This document shows, one piece after another, positions 25,254-35,289 of a stretch of 39,425 nucleotides of DNA; within the stretch, counting starts at the first letter, position 1; the number at the start of each line of letters is the position of its first letter. This DNA comes from an uncultured SAR116 cluster alpha proteobacterium (GTDB lineage Bacteria; Pseudomonadota; Alphaproteobacteria; Puniceispirillales; Marisalimonadaceae): assembly GCA_902625215.1 (NCBI GenBank), contig CACOAO010000016.1:1-39425 (forward strand), in the 5' to 3' direction. Both the position numbers and the translations under genes were made by a program. The notes beneath the pieces were generated by a model, which did no database searches, was not told where the DNA came from, and was given only the letters and a program-made list of their open reading frames with translations.

Positions 25254-26126
25254 TTATTCTTTACCGTCTTGCTTACCGAAAAAGCTAAAGAAATCACTAT
25301 CAGGACTCAATAACATTGTCGTTCCATCATCTGCAAATGTGTTTTCATATGCCAACATTGATCTATAAAACTTAAAAAACTTTTCATCTTGCCCAAATGC
25401 ATCAGAATAGATTTTAATAGCTTGAGCGTCGCCATTTCCTCTTAAAGCTTCTGCTTTTCTTTTACTTTCCGCAACAAGTACAACTTTTTGTTTTTCTGCA
25501 TCCGCGCGAATTTTTTGCGCCTCTTCTGCACCCTCTGCTCTGAACTCTTTAGCTTCTTGCTCTCTTTCTGTCTTCATTCTGTTAAATATATTTTGACTAG
25601 TAGCTTCTGGATAATCTGCTCTTCTAATACGTACATCAATTATTTCCATGCCAAGTTTTTTTATTGTAGAATTAACTTCATCTCCAATATCTTCAACAAT
25701 TTTAGTCCTGGCGTCAGATAAAATAGCTGTAAGTTCGAACTTACCGAACACCCTTCTTACAGATGAATCTATTATAGACTCTAAACGTTGACGAGCGCCG
25801 AATTCATTCCTCACTGTTTGGTAGAATAAAAGTGGATCTGTTATTCTGAATCTAGAGTATGTATCAACCTCAAGTCTTTTTTGGTCAGCCAAAATAACTT
25901 CTTCGGAGTCTTGGGATACAAGAGATAATACCCTTTTTTCAAAATATGTTACTTCTTGTATAAAAGGTACTTTGAAGTTCAATCCTGGCTTATTAACTAA
26001 TCTTTTAGGTTCACCAAATTGTAAAACTAAGGCTTGTTGGGTTTGATCGACTGTAAAAAAAGAACTTAATATGCCGAATAATACAACTAACGCGCCTAAA
26101 CCTGACATTATTTTTAAAGAAGACAT
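25254..26126 (-). CDS. hflC: FtsH-modulating membrane protein HflC
   Basis: SPFH/prohibitin-domain protein that forms a membrane-anchored complex with HflK around the FtsH protease, facing the periplasm. One N-terminal membrane segment (LGALVVLFGILSSFFTV) is followed by VDQTQQALVLQFGEP and the SPFH domain (about 25-180), then a long charged coiled coil (EREQEAKEFRAEGAEEAQKI and onward to about 240), and the end motif TMLLSPDSDFF. The 290 residues match the family. The start lies 2 nt after the hflK stop, indicating tight coupling. Confidence 0.96.
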   Translation of the reverse strand: MSSLKIMSGLGALVVLFGILSSFFTVDQTQQALVLQFGEPKRLVNKPGLNFKVPFIQEVTYFEKRVLSLVSQDSEEVILADQKRLEVDTYSRFRITDPLLFYQTVRNEFGARQRLESIIDSSVRRVFGKFELTAILSDARTKIVEDIGDEVNSTIKKLGMEIIDVRIRRADYPEATSQNIFNRMKTEREQEAKEFRAEGAEEAQKIRADAEKQKVVLVAESKRKAEALRGNGDAQAIKIYSDAFGQDEKFFKFYRSMLAYENTFADDGTTMLLSPDSDFFSFFGKQDGKE

Positions 26127-26128
26127 TA

Positions 26129-27223
26129 TTAATTACCCTTCTGTTTTAGTTGATCTAATGGGAGGTATGGAACAACACCAGATGAGCTCGCTGAGTTATC
26201 CATTATGATTTTTTTAACTCTTGAAAAGACTTTTTCCATAGTTTCAAGATAAATTCTTGACTCTGTTACTTCAGGGTTGAGTTTATAGCTTTTGTATATT
26301 GAATTAAATCGGTCTGCATCACCTTTTGCTCTGTTAACTACTTCACTAGCATACGCTTCAGCTTCAGATATAAGTTGAGCCGCTTCACCTCTAGCCCTTG
26401 GCACGATATCATTTCTGAATGCTTCAGCTTCATTTATAAGGGTGTCCCTGTCTTGCCGAGCTCTTTGTACATCATTAAAAGCATCTATGACTTCGGTTGG
26501 TGGATTAACAGAAAGTAATTGTACATCTCTTATTTCAACACCTGCTTGATACTCATTCAAAAGCTCTTGTAGCATGTTTTTAGCTTTTAGTTGTATATCT
26601 TGACGCCCACCAGTTAAAGCTGTTTGTATTTTAGTTTGTCCAATAATATCTCTCATTACAGATTGAGCCGCGACTTTTACAGTTTCTGGCGGGTCTTGAA
26701 TATTGAAAAGATATGCCCCTGCATCAGCAATTTTCCAAAAAACAATAAAATCAATATCAATATTATTTTCATCACCCGTGATCATTTTTGATTCGTCTGG
26801 AACATCTCTCCTGCTTGTAGATGCGCCTCCAAATGATCTGTAGCCGATTTCTATCCGATTATCTCTTGTAACATCAGGAGTAATAACTTTTTCTATTGGA
26901 CTTGGAAGGTGATAATGTAAACCAGGTGGTGTGGTTCTTACCCATTCTCCAAACCTCAGAACAACACCTTGTTGTTGCGGATTGACTCTGTAAATACCTG
27001 TCATTAACCAGATGGCTAACAAAACAAATAACAGAATTGTAAAACCTTTACCTCCACCAAATCCACTTGGCATCATTTTTTTCAATTTATCCTTACTTTC
27101 TTTAAGCATCTGATCTACGTCTGGGGGAGTTCCATTTGAGTTAGGTTTTTTACCCCAAGGATTTTGATTATTGCCACCGCCCCAGGGCCCAGAGCCATTA
27201 TCATTGATATTATTTATTATCAT
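26129..27223 (-). CDS. hflK: FtsH-modulating membrane protein HflK
   Basis: Partner of HflC. The cytoplasmic N-terminus (about 1-60) is rich in Gly, Asn and Pro (GPWGGGNNQNPWG), as in all HflK proteins. A single membrane segment (GFTILLFVLLAIWLMTGIY) and the SPFH domain follow, with VNPQQQGVVLRFGEW, TPPGLHYHLPSPIE and MITGDENNIDIDFIVFW. The helical part carries PRARGEAAQLISEAEAYA. The 364 residues are normal. First gene of the hflK-hflC-degP run; promoter elements should lie in the 123-nt gap shared with the divergent mrp gene. Confidence 0.96.
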   Translation of the reverse strand: MIINNINDNGSGPWGGGNNQNPWGKKPNSNGTPPDVDQMLKESKDKLKKMMPSGFGGGKGFTILLFVLLAIWLMTGIYRVNPQQQGVVLRFGEWVRTTPPGLHYHLPSPIEKVITPDVTRDNRIEIGYRSFGGASTSRRDVPDESKMITGDENNIDIDFIVFWKIADAGAYLFNIQDPPETVKVAAQSVMRDIIGQTKIQTALTGGRQDIQLKAKNMLQELLNEYQAGVEIRDVQLLSVNPPTEVIDAFNDVQRARQDRDTLINEAEAFRNDIVPRARGEAAQLISEAEAYASEVVNRAKGDADRFNSIYKSYKLNPEVTESRIYLETMEKVFSRVKKIIMDNSASSSGVVPYLPLDQLKQKGN

Positions 27224-27346
27224 TTTTTACTCCAAATAGGTTTGAAAGTATAAAGCTTTATAGATATTTGATACGATTTATGTATGATATTTGCACTATA
27301 TTAATAAATTTCAACCTTTACTAAAAATTATTTCTAGGTACCAGGA

Positions 27347-28414
27347 ATGACTAACACAAAATTAGAAGAAATTATTGAAATTCTAAAGTCTATAAGCTTG
27401 AATAACCACTCCAAAAACATCTATGAAAACAAAATGGTTAATGGTTTAAACTATAAAAATAATGTTATTTCATTAACCCTAGAATTTCAACCAGAACAAT
27501 TAAAACAATCCGAAGCAATTAGAAATTTAATTCATGAAAAATTATGTAAAGTTGACGATGTAAATAAAGTAGAAATAATCTTGACATCACACAAAACCAA
27601 GAAAAACAATTCTAATATTGATGAACTATTGAGACCTGCAAAATATATTATAGCAGTAGCTAGTGGAAAAGGAGGTGTTGGAAAATCAACCACAGCTATA
27701 AATCTAGCTTTGTCATTGTCAAAATTAGGTCATAATGTAGGAATTTTAGATGCTGACATATACGGTCCAAGTCTTCCAAAATTAACTGGGATTAATAATA
27801 AGCCTAAAATTAATGGAAAAAAAATAATTCCACATACTGCGTTCGGTTTACAAGTAATGTCAATTGGATATTTAGTTCCTGAGAATACTGCAACAATTTG
27901 GAGAGGACCTATGGTGATGAGAGCTATTGAACAACTGCTTAGAGATGTAAGCTGGTCTAATCTAGACTTTTTGATTATAGACATGCCACCTGGAACTGGA
28001 GATGCTCAATTAACATTATCACAAAAAGTTAAATTGACTGGTGCAATTATTGTTTCAACTCCTCAAGATTTATCTTTAATAGATGCCAGAAAAGGGCTAA
28101 ATATGTTTAAAAAAGTGAATGTTCCTATCCTAGGGATCATTGAAAATATGAGTTATTTTGAGTGTTATAATTGTAAAACAAAGCATGAAATTTTTGGCAG
28201 TGGTGGAGCAAAAACAGAAGCAGAAAAATTAGGCATAACATTTTTAGATGCCATTCCTCTTCACATATCATTAAGGACTACATCTGACGAAGGCAATCCT
28301 ATTGTTCACCAAGAACCACAAACATACATTTCAAATAAATATATGCAAATAGGGTATAAAATACTAAATCAAATCGAAAAAAACAAAAAACAAGCCCATC
28401 AAGTCATTAAATAA
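27347..28414 (+). CDS. apbC: Mrp/ApbC Fe-S cluster carrier ATPase
   Basis: P-loop ATPase of the Mrp/NBP35 family that transfers Fe-S clusters to apoproteins. An N-terminal MIP18-like domain (about 1-80) precedes the deviant Walker A GKGGVGKST at 107-115, followed by ILDADIYGPSLPK, FLIIDMPPGTGDAQL and the cluster-binding C273-x-x-C276 in FECYNCKTKHEIFG. The 355 residues are typical. Divergent from hflK and convergent with folA (1 nt between stops). Likely supplies cluster enzymes in general; the class I fumarase nearby in the window is one possible client (inference). Confidence 0.93.
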   Translation: MTNTKLEEIIEILKSISLNNHSKNIYENKMVNGLNYKNNVISLTLEFQPEQLKQSEAIRNLIHEKLCKVDDVNKVEIILTSHKTKKNNSNIDELLRPAKYIIAVASGKGGVGKSTTAINLALSLSKLGHNVGILDADIYGPSLPKLTGINNKPKINGKKIIPHTAFGLQVMSIGYLVPENTATIWRGPMVMRAIEQLLRDVSWSNLDFLIIDMPPGTGDAQLTLSQKVKLTGAIIVSTPQDLSLIDARKGLNMFKKVNVPILGIIENMSYFECYNCKTKHEIFGSGGAKTEAEKLGITFLDAIPLHISLRTTSDEGNPIVHQEPQTYISNKYMQIGYKILNQIEKNKKQAHQVIK

Positions 28415-28415
28415 T

Positions 28416-28964
28416 TCAGATTATTCTTGTGTAACGCCAATAGCTATGTTCTGGAACACCATTTATTTCAAAATGATGTTCAATTTTAGTTTTTTCCCAA
28501 TCATTTTCATTTAATTTGGGAAATTTAATACCTGTTTTTATATCACTCTTAACTTTTGTCATTTCAATGTTATTACAATACTTTAATCCTATTTTATATA
28601 TTTCTGCTCCACCAAATAAAAATATTTTTTTTTGAATTATATTTTGATTTATTTCTAAGTTAACCTGGATCCATTCATCAGCCTTGATAATTGCATCTTT
28701 GAATGAATTAACTACTATTGCGCCATCAGCTCTCCAAGAAATAGAATTGGTTAACACAATATTTGCTCTTCCTGGCAGTGGTCTACCAATAGAATCCCAT
28801 GTTTTTCTACCCATTATTAAAGGGCTACCCATTGTTATTTTTTTTAATCTTTTAAGGTCCCCTGGTAAATGCCAAAGTAAATTTTTACCATCACCAATTA
28901 TTCTGTATTCATTCATAGCAACAATACAAAAAATTGGGTTTTTCAAGTTTTTTGTAGTTATCAT
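28416..28964 (-). CDS. folA: Dihydrofolate reductase
   Basis: Reduces dihydrofolate made by ThyA back to tetrahydrofolate. The N-terminus reads IVAMNEYRIIGDGKNLLWHLPGDL, with the conserved Trp and the acidic substrate residue, followed by MGRKTWDSIGRPLPGR (NADPH phosphate site) and FLFGGAEIYK. The 182 residues are slightly longer than the usual 160-170 because of a Lys/Asn-rich insert before FLFGGAE. The ATG directly follows the thyA stop with no spacer, an arrangement that ties the two steps of the thymidylate cycle together. Confidence 0.95.
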   Translation of the reverse strand: MITTKNLKNPIFCIVAMNEYRIIGDGKNLLWHLPGDLKRLKKITMGSPLIMGRKTWDSIGRPLPGRANIVLTNSISWRADGAIVVNSFKDAIIKADEWIQVNLEINQNIIQKKIFLFGGAEIYKIGLKYCNNIEMTKVKSDIKTGIKFPKLNENDWEKTKIEHHFEINGVPEHSYWRYTRII

Positions 28965-29759
28965 CTAAATTGCCACTGGTGCTGGAATATTTGGTAAAGG
29001 GTCATAATCGGTAATATTAAAATCTTCAAATTCAAAATCATTAATATCAGAATGCTTTTTAGAAATTTTCAATTTTGGTAACTTTTTAGTTGACCTGGTC
29101 AATTGTAATTTAGCTTGTTCAAAATGATTCATATACAAGTGTGCGTCACCAAGTGTATGAATAAATTCACCAACCAATAAACCTGTTACGTTAGCAATCA
29201 TATGTGTCAAAATTGAATAGGATGCAATATTAAAAGGTACTCCAAGAAATATGTCTCCACTTCTTTGGTACAATTGACAGGATAATTTGTTTTTAGCAAC
29301 GTAAAATTGAAATAAACAATGACATGGTGGAAGAGCCATACTTCCTATGTCTGATGGATTCCAAGATGATACAATCATTCTTCTTGAGTTAGGGTTATTT
29401 TTTATTTCTCTGATGATATTATTTAATTGATCAAGCTCTCTTCCATCAGGAGTGTCCCATCTTCTCCACTGCTTTCCATAAACAGGTCCAAGGTCTCCAT
29501 TTTCATCTGCCCACTCATCCCATATTGATACTTTATTTTTTTTCAAATAGGATATATTAGTATCTCCTTTAATAAACCATAATAATTCATGAATAATTGA
29601 CCTTAAATGCAGTTTCTTAGTTGTTAATAGAGGAAGCCCCTCATTTAAATCAAATCTCATCTGCCAACCAAAAATTGATTTTGTTCCTACACCAGTCCTA
29701 TCATCTTTTTCATCACCTTTTTGTAGAACCTGACTTAGTAAATCTAAATATTGTTTCAT
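28965..29759 (-). CDS. thyA: Thymidylate synthase
   Basis: Methylates dUMP using methylene-tetrahydrofolate. The 264 residues align with the E. coli enzyme without gaps at key sites: [11 protein letters not shown] (20s), the catalytic Cys146 in [40 protein letters not shown] and HLYMNHFEQ, ending in the conserved PAPVAI. First gene of a two-gene unit with folA, leading leftward away from ssrA. The 80 nt between its start and the tmRNA gene must hold back-to-back promoters. Confidence 0.97.
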   Translation of the reverse strand: MKQYLDLLSQVLQKGDEKDDRTGVGTKSIFGWQMRFDLNEGLPLLTTKKLHLRSIIHELLWFIKGDTNISYLKKNKVSIWDEWADENGDLGPVYGKQWRRWDTPDGRELDQLNNIIREIKNNPNSRRMIVSSWNPSDIGSMALPPCHCLFQFYVAKNKLSCQLYQRSGDIFLGVPFNIASYSILTHMIANVTGLLVGEFIHTLGDAHLYMNHFEQAKLQLTRSTKKLPKLKISKKHSDINDFEFEDFNITDYDPLPNIPAPVAI

Positions 29760-29828
29760 ATAAAAAATCTCAACTTAAAAAAAATTATTCTCTAACATTA
29801 TGTGCTCTTTAATTAAAAAAATAAATAT

Positions 29829-29836
29829 TGTATAGT
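29829..29836 (+). promoter_or_regulatory. Probable -10 element of the tmRNA gene
   Basis: TG followed by TATAGT (29831-29836), about 7 nt upstream of the first stable hairpin of the transcript, GTCAT-TTCG-ATGAC (29843-29856). No convincing -35 was found; the upstream sequence is A/T runs. Confidence 0.4.
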
Positions 29837-29842
29837 AAAAAA

Positions 29843-30160
29843 GTCATTTCGATGACTATGGTGATAAACATTTTTTAGAATAAGCTTAGCGGACCCGGGG
29901 GCGGTACCCGGCACCTCCACCAAAATATTTGGGGGTGAAATAGGATCGACGCATGTAGTAAAAATTAAACTTTCACTCGGCATTGTACCACCGTTATCGG
30001 ACTTTTTAAATAGTTGCAAACGACAACTATGCTCCGGTAGCTGCAGCAGCGTAAGCAGCCAAAGCGACCGAAATCTAGTCTTGTTCTATAGCTAGAGCAG
30101 GCGGGGTTATTGTTTACCTGGCAACAGAAAAACATTGGTGGCGAGAAACTATTTCTCGCC
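29843..30160 (+). ncRNA. ssrA: Two-piece (circularly permuted) tmRNA
   Basis: Rescues stalled ribosomes and tags the product for proteolysis. The acceptor piece comes first, as in alphaproteobacteria: a T-arm CCGGG (29895-29899), 7-nt loop, CCCGG (29907-29911), then CACCTCC (29912-29918) and ACCA (29919-29922). After only 8 nt comes the 5' end of the coding piece, GGGGGTGAAATAGGATCGAC (29931-29950). GGGGGTG pairs with CACCTCC to rebuild the acceptor stem with one G-U. The resume codon GCA at 30016 opens ANDNYAPVAAAA-stop (30016-30054), so the full tag would carry one further Ala in front. The 3' border is set by the hairpin at 30140-30160 and is approximate, as is the 5' border. sspB follows immediately. 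Confidence 0.93.
30140..30160 (+). terminator. Strong hairpin closing the tmRNA gene
   Basis: GGCGAGAAA (30140-30148) pairs with TTTCTCGCC (30152-30160) across a 3-nt loop. It is the last GC-rich element of the gene, but A rather than T follows it, so it may be a 3' end processing or protecting stem rather than a classical terminator, and transcription could run on into sspB. Confidence 0.45.
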
Positions 30161-30243
30161 ATCTCAAAAAAATTAATATTTTTATTGAAAAAATAACTTT
30201 CGTAAATGTAGAGTAATAATTAGTATTTAATGGGGTATAAATT

Positions 30244-30759
30244 TTGACAAATAAACATGACGATAATGGTTTTAATTCTAAAGGTTTTGATTACGACAAT
30301 TTGGTTGAGGAAAGTCTTAAAAGTGTTGTTAAAAAAGTTTTAAAAATTACTTCGGAAACCGGCCTAGTAGGCGACAGTCACTTTTTTATTGAATTTAATA
30401 GTAATGACCCAGAAGTAATTGTGCCTTCTGAGTTAAAAAATTCTAATGACTCCAACATAAAAATTATAATTCAACACCAATTCTGGGATTTAAAAACAAC
30501 AAATGAACATTTTGAAGTCACTTTGTCTTTCAACGGCGAAAAAAAGAATATTTTCGTACCATTTAGAGCAATTACATCTTTTACCGACCCTTCAGTAGGT
30601 TTTGGCCTACAATTCAAAATCGAAAAAAATATGAATGACACTAATTTAAATATTAGAGAAGACTCAAGTCATGACAAACCAAAATTGGCAAATTTTAAAA
30701 CTACAGAAGTCAAGTCTGGAGATATAGTTTCACTTGATGAATTTAGAGATAAAAAATAA
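30244..30759 (+). CDS. sspB: ClpXP adaptor SspB, alphaproteobacterial type
   Basis: Delivers ssrA-tagged proteins to ClpXP. The N-terminal domain (about 15-125) has [49 protein letters not shown] and [20 protein letters not shown], the usual alpha SspB landmarks. A low-complexity linker leads to the ClpX-tethering tail [10 protein letters not shown] at the very end. TTG at 30244 is taken as start because GGGG (30232-30235) lies 8 nt upstream and no nearby ATG preserves the N-terminal domain. It lies directly downstream of ssrA, the RNA whose tag it recognises. Confidence 0.9.
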   Translation: MTNKHDDNGFNSKGFDYDNLVEESLKSVVKKVLKITSETGLVGDSHFFIEFNSNDPEVIVPSELKNSNDSNIKIIIQHQFWDLKTTNEHFEVTLSFNGEKKNIFVPFRAITSFTDPSVGFGLQFKIEKNMNDTNLNIREDSSHDKPKLANFKTTEVKSGDIVSLDEFRDKK

Positions 30760-30794
30760 ATTTTAATCCATATAAAACAACGAGGTTAATTAAA

Positions 30795-32192
30795 GTGATT
30801 AAAAAAAAAACTAGAATCGAAACTGACTCTTTTGGTGAAATAGAAGTTAATGATGATAAATATTGGGGAGCTCAAACTCAAAGGTCAATCATAAATTTTC
30901 CTATTGGTTGGGAAAAACAACCTAAAGCAATAATAAGGGCTTTAGGTATTATTAAGAAAGCTTGCGCTCAGGTCAATCGTGATAATCAAAAACTTGATAC
31001 AAAAATAGCTGATGCAATTATTCAAGCATCTTCTGAAGTTGCCGATGGTAAATTAGATGATCATTTTCCACTCGTTGTTTGGCAAACAGGTTCAGGAACA
31101 CAGTCAAATATGAATGCTAATGAAGTAATATCTAATCGTGCAATTGAAATTTTAGGTGGTAAAATGGGTTCAAAGATGCCTGTTCATCCAAATGACGATT
31201 GCAATATGGGTCAGTCATCTAATGACACTTTTCCGACTGCAATGCATATTGCCACAGCAATAATGACTAATTCTACTCTAATACCAAACTTAAATGAATT
31301 AAAAACAGCTCTTCAAAAAAAATCTGAAGAATTTTCTAAAATAATTAAAATCGGTCGAACTCATACAATGGATGCTACTCCACTTACATTAGGTCAAGAG
31401 TTTTCTGGTTATGCGCATCAATTAAATATGTCGATTAATAGGATAAATAAATCGCTAAACGATATTTATGAATTAGCGCAAGGAGGTACAGCTGTTGGTA
31501 CAGGTTTGAGTACGGAAATTGGATGGGATGTAAAAGTAGCTAAAAATATTTCTGAAATAACTAAATTACCATTCAAAACGGCACCTAACAAATTTGAAGC
31601 TCTTGCCACTCATGACGCGATGGTTGAATTTTCTGGTACACTAAAAACTGTTGCAGTCTCAATTTATAAAATTGCTAATGATATACGCCTCTTGGGATCA
31701 GGTCCAAGATCTGGTCTAGGTGAATTATCATTACCTGAAAATGAGCCTGGAAGCTCGATTATGCCTGGTAAAGTTAATCCAACACAAATTGAAGCTGTTA
31801 CACAAGTATGTGCGCATATTTTTGGAAATGACGCAGGAGTTGGATTTGCAGGATCTCAAGGACATTTCGAATTAAATGTTTACAAACCTATGATTGCCTA
31901 TAATGTTTTACAATCAATTCAGCTATTAAGTGACGTAACATCAACTTTTTCAAAAAAGTGCATATTGGATATAAAAGCAAATGTTTCTAATATTAATAAA
32001 CTCATGCGTGAAAGTTTAATGTTAGTAACCGCACTAGCTCCTCATATTGGATATGACAATGCATCAATAGTTGCAAAAACAGCCCATAAGAATGGAACAA
32101 CCCTTAAAGCTGAAGCAATTAATTTAGGTTATGTCAGAGAAGAAGAATTTGACATTATAGTAAATCCTGAAAAAATGATTGGGCCAAAATAA
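30795..32192 (+). CDS. fumC: Class II fumarate hydratase
   Basis: Iron-independent, oxygen-stable homotetrameric fumarase of the TCA cycle. The 465 residues carry [14 protein letters not shown] (98-110), [14 protein letters not shown], catalytic His190 in [10 protein letters not shown], and the superfamily signature [11 protein letters not shown] at 319-329 with the catalytic Ser. The start is GTG, with GAGG 9 nt upstream (30782-30785). It lies 36 nt after sspB and 52 nt before a class I fumarase, so the same reaction is encoded twice in tandem by unrelated proteins. Confidence 0.97.
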   Translation: MIKKKTRIETDSFGEIEVNDDKYWGAQTQRSIINFPIGWEKQPKAIIRALGIIKKACAQVNRDNQKLDTKIADAIIQASSEVADGKLDDHFPLVVWQTGSGTQSNMNANEVISNRAIEILGGKMGSKMPVHPNDDCNMGQSSNDTFPTAMHIATAIMTNSTLIPNLNELKTALQKKSEEFSKIIKIGRTHTMDATPLTLGQEFSGYAHQLNMSINRINKSLNDIYELAQGGTAVGTGLSTEIGWDVKVAKNISEITKLPFKTAPNKFEALATHDAMVEFSGTLKTVAVSIYKIANDIRLLGSGPRSGLGELSLPENEPGSSIMPGKVNPTQIEAVTQVCAHIFGNDAGVGFAGSQGHFELNVYKPMIAYNVLQSIQLLSDVTSTFSKKCILDIKANVSNINKLMRESLMLVTALAPHIGYDNASIVAKTAHKNGTTLKAEAINLGYVREEEFDIIVNPEKMIGPK

Positions 32193-32243
32193 AAAAGTTT
32201 AAATAAATTTATAAAAGTTTATCAATTTAAATGGGAGATTATT

Positions 32244-33854
32244 TTGAGCAAATTTTTTTATTCACCAATGTTTCCCCTAACTGAAGATACTACAGAATAT
32301 ATAAAAATTTCAAAATCTTATGTTAAAACTAAAAAAATTAATAATTCTGAATTATTGATAGTTAATCCTAAAGCTCTTACTTTTTTATCACAAAGAGCCT
32401 TTTTTGATGTTTCGCATTTACTTAGAAAATCTCACTTACAACAATTAAAAAATATATTGGATGATAGAGAAGCATCACAAAATGATCGTTTTGTAGCTCT
32501 ATCGATGTTAAAAAATGCCAATATTGCTTCATCAGGTATTCTTCCTATGTGTCAAGATACTGGCACAGCAATAATTATTGGATATAAAGGTGAAAAAGTA
32601 TTTACAAATTCAGATGATGGAAAGTACTTATCGCTGGGAATTTATAACACTTACCAAGAGAAAAATTTGAGATTTTCTCAATTAGCCTCTGTATCAATGT
32701 TAGAAGAAAAAAATACTACGAATAACCTACCAGCAGAAATAAGTTTATTTGCTAGCCAAGGTCAAGAATATAAATTTGCATTTGTTCAAAAAGGTGGTGG
32801 ATCAGCTAATAAAACTTTTTTATACCAAGCAACACCTGATACTTTAAATTCTAAAAATTTGAAAAAGTTTCTTTATGAAAAAATAATTTCATTAGGCACA
32901 GCTGCTTGTCCACCTTACCACTTATCAATAGTAGTCGGAGGAACATCTGCTGAACTTAATTTAAAAACAGTAAAACTTGCTTCTATTCGTTTTCTAGATA
33001 ATTTACCTTGTAAAGGAAATTATAAATATGGTCACGCATACAGAGATCCCAAATGGGAAAAAATTATATTAGAACTAACTAGAAAAATGGGTATTGGTGC
33101 ACAGTTTGGAGGAAAATATTTTTGTCATGATATAAGAGTAATTCGGCTGCCAAGGCATGGTGCCTCACTACCTATCGGGATAGGGGTGTCATGTTCTGCA
33201 GATAGACAAATACTAGGTAAAATAAATAAAAGTGGAGTATTCTTAGAAAGATTAGAGAGGAACCCAAGTAAATATTTGCCGGAAACTAATACTGAGGATT
33301 TGTCTGAGGAGGTTATTGAAATAAATTTAAATTATCCAATGAAAGATATATTAAGTCAATTAAATAAATGTTCAGTAAAAAAAAGAGTCAGCTTGACCGG
33401 ACCTATGATAGTAGCAAGAGATATTGCACATGCAAAGTTGCTTGAAAGATTAAATGATGAGGGTAAACTCCCAAGTTATATAAAAGACCATCCTGTTTAT
33501 TATGCTGGACCAGCTAAAACTCCAAAAGGTATGGCTTCAGGTTCTTTTGGACCTACTACAGCGGGTCGAATGGACGCTTATGTTGATAAATTTCAACAAA
33601 ATGGAGGATCAATGGTCATGCTAGCAAAAGGTAATAGATCTAAAGAAGTAAAAGAGTCCTGCAAAAAATATGGTGGTTTTTATCTTGGAACTATTGGTGG
33701 TGCTGCTGCGAAAGTAGCTCAAGATTACATAAAAAAAATTGAGATAGTGGAATATCCTGAATTTGGTATGGAAGCAGTGTGGAAAATTGAAGTTGAAAAA
33801 TTTCCTGCATTCGTTGTAATTGACAATAAAGGAAATGATTTTTTTGAGATTTAA
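32244..33854 (+). CDS. fumA: Class I (Fe-S) fumarate hydratase
   Basis: Single-chain hydro-lyase with an oxygen-sensitive 4Fe-4S cluster, interconverting fumarate and malate. The 536 residues match FumA/FumB in length, and the three cluster cysteines are present at C103 (PMCQDTGTA), C222 (TAACPPYH) and C317 (GVSCSADRQ), almost the E. coli positions 105, 224 and 318. The C-terminal domain has [18 protein letters not shown] and [20 protein letters not shown]. The start is TTG with GGGAG (32233-32237) 6 nt upstream. E. coli FumA also dehydrates D-tartrate to oxaloacetate, which is relevant to the converging tarD gene, whose stop overlaps this one by 4 nt. Confidence 0.93.
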   Translation: MSKFFYSPMFPLTEDTTEYIKISKSYVKTKKINNSELLIVNPKALTFLSQRAFFDVSHLLRKSHLQQLKNILDDREASQNDRFVALSMLKNANIASSGILPMCQDTGTAIIIGYKGEKVFTNSDDGKYLSLGIYNTYQEKNLRFSQLASVSMLEEKNTTNNLPAEISLFASQGQEYKFAFVQKGGGSANKTFLYQATPDTLNSKNLKKFLYEKIISLGTAACPPYHLSIVVGGTSAELNLKTVKLASIRFLDNLPCKGNYKYGHAYRDPKWEKIILELTRKMGIGAQFGGKYFCHDIRVIRLPRHGASLPIGIGVSCSADRQILGKINKSGVFLERLERNPSKYLPETNTEDLSEEVIEINLNYPMKDILSQLNKCSVKKRVSLTGPMIVARDIAHAKLLERLNDEGKLPSYIKDHPVYYAGPAKTPKGMASGSFGPTTAGRMDAYVDKFQQNGGSMVMLAKGNRSKEVKESCKKYGGFYLGTIGGAAAKVAQDYIKKIEIVEYPEFGMEAVWKIEVEKFPAFVVIDNKGNDFFEI

Positions 33855-35017
33855 GTGGTCATCTGTTTCATAATTGAAAAAAGATCAGATTTTCCTTCAA
33901 AACCAATTCCAGTTATTTCTGGTAAAGTCACAAAACTTTTTTCAACCTTAACACCATCAGGAAACCCTCCATATGGTTGAAAAAGATCTGGATAACTCTC
34001 ATTTCCACCAAGTCCTAACCCTGCTGCGATAGCTAAGGACATTTGATGACCTCCGTGAGGAATACATCTTGAAACATCCCATTCATATTCTTTGAGCATC
34101 TCAATAATTTTTAAATATTCAACTAATCCGTAACTTAAAGCGCAATCAAATTGCAGCCAATCTTTATTTTTCCTCATACCAGCGTATCTTATTAGATTTC
34201 TTGCATCATGCACTGAGAACAAATTCTCACCAGTTGCTAATGGAAGTAAATAATGCTTAGACAACTCTTTATGAAGTTCAAAATCTAACGGATCACCTGG
34301 CTCTTCGTACCAAAACAAATTATAATTAGACAGAGCAGTCCCATATTCAATTGCAGTTTCCAAATCAAATCTGCCATTTGCATCAACAGCAAGTTGATCT
34401 TCAGGACCTAATATTTTTAAAACAGCTTCGATCCTTTTACAGTCTTCAGATAAAGAGGCACCACCTATTTTCTTTTTAACTACTGTATAACCAAGATCTA
34501 AATATTTTTTTATTTCGTCAGTTAAACCATTTATTCCTTGATTTGGCCAATAATATCCACCAGCAGCATAAACAAAAACTCTTCTATTTGGCACACCATC
34601 CCCGTATCTCTCTGCAAGCATTTGAAACAATGGCTTATCTTCAATTTTAGAAACAAGATCCCATATTGCCATGTCAATAGTCCCTACTGCTACAGACCTT
34701 TCCCCGTGACCACCAGGTTTTTCATTTTTCATCATAACATTCCACATTTTTGTGGGATCAAAATTTGTACCTTCATCATTTAAAATTTCATTGGTATTAG
34801 CTTCCAATAATCTTGGAACAAATCTCTCTCTAATAAGGTGACCTTGTCCATACCTTCCATTAGAATTAAACCCATACCCTATTAAAGGCTTTCCATTTCT
34901 AAGGACATTAGAGCAGACAGCAACAACGCTTATGGTCATTTTTGAAAAGTCAATATAAGCGTTTTTGATATTGGAACTTATAGATTTTGTTTCTTCAATT
35001 ATATTAGTTATCTTCAC
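33851..35017 (-). CDS. tarD: D(-)-tartrate dehydratase (enolase superfamily)
   Basis: Dehydrates D-tartrate to oxaloacetate with Mg. The 388 residues align closely with Bradyrhizobium TarD, and every catalytic residue is present at a constant offset of -1: K183 in the KKKIGG motif, metal ligands D212 (VDANG), E238 (WYEEP) and E264 (ATGEN), and H321 in IPHGGHQM, with D292 in QFDCAL as the His partner. The start is GTG at 35015-35017; no closer ATG fits the family start KITNIIE. It is alone leftward, converging on the class I fumarase. Related galactarate or glucarate dehydratases differ in the region after strand 7, where this protein keeps the HGGHQ of TarD. Confidence 0.88.
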   Translation of the reverse strand: MKITNIIEETKSISSNIKNAYIDFSKMTISVVAVCSNVLRNGKPLIGYGFNSNGRYGQGHLIRERFVPRLLEANTNEILNDEGTNFDPTKMWNVMMKNEKPGGHGERSVAVGTIDMAIWDLVSKIEDKPLFQMLAERYGDGVPNRRVFVYAAGGYYWPNQGINGLTDEIKKYLDLGYTVVKKKIGGASLSEDCKRIEAVLKILGPEDQLAVDANGRFDLETAIEYGTALSNYNLFWYEEPGDPLDFELHKELSKHYLLPLATGENLFSVHDARNLIRYAGMRKNKDWLQFDCALSYGLVEYLKIIEMLKEYEWDVSRCIPHGGHQMSLAIAAGLGLGGNESYPDLFQPYGGFPDGVKVEKSFVTLPEITGIGFEGKSDLFSIMKQMTT

Positions 35018-35089
35018 TATATTATTCCAGATTAAGATAATAGATATTAAGAATTAACTAAATTAATGGTTTATATTGTAACTAAGCAG

Positions 35090-35215
35090 TTAACCCTGAC
35101 GTGCTTTGAATCTAGGATTTCTCTTATTAATAACGTATAGACGACCTCTACGTTTTACAATTTGAGAGTTTCTATCTCTAACTTTAAGAGTTTTTAAAGA
35201 ACTTACTACTTTCAT
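35090..35215 (-). CDS. rpmJ: 50S ribosomal protein bL36
   Basis: A 41-residue basic protein of the large subunit. It begins [20 protein letters not shown] and ends [18 protein letters not shown], the standard alphaproteobacterial form. It is the zinc-free type: the usual Cys and His zinc ligands are absent, with Asn and Gln in the NSQ stretch where others have a Cys. The gene stands alone between tarD and msrA, as is common in Alphaproteobacteria, and a GGTCAA/TTGACC element at 35261-35266 on the minus strand may be its -35 box. Confidence 0.95.
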   Translation of the reverse strand: MKVVSSLKTLKVRDRNSQIVKRRGRLYVINKRNPRFKARQG

Positions 35216-35289
35216 AATTGACCTATTTTTACTATGCTTGATATATTATCATATAACTTTGGTCAAGGTCTAAAATAACTTTAATAAAT

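Noticed and set aside
29813-30162. Two leftward frames of 65-68 codons across the tmRNA gene
   Set aside because: They overlap the structured ssrA gene on the opposite strand and show no protein family.
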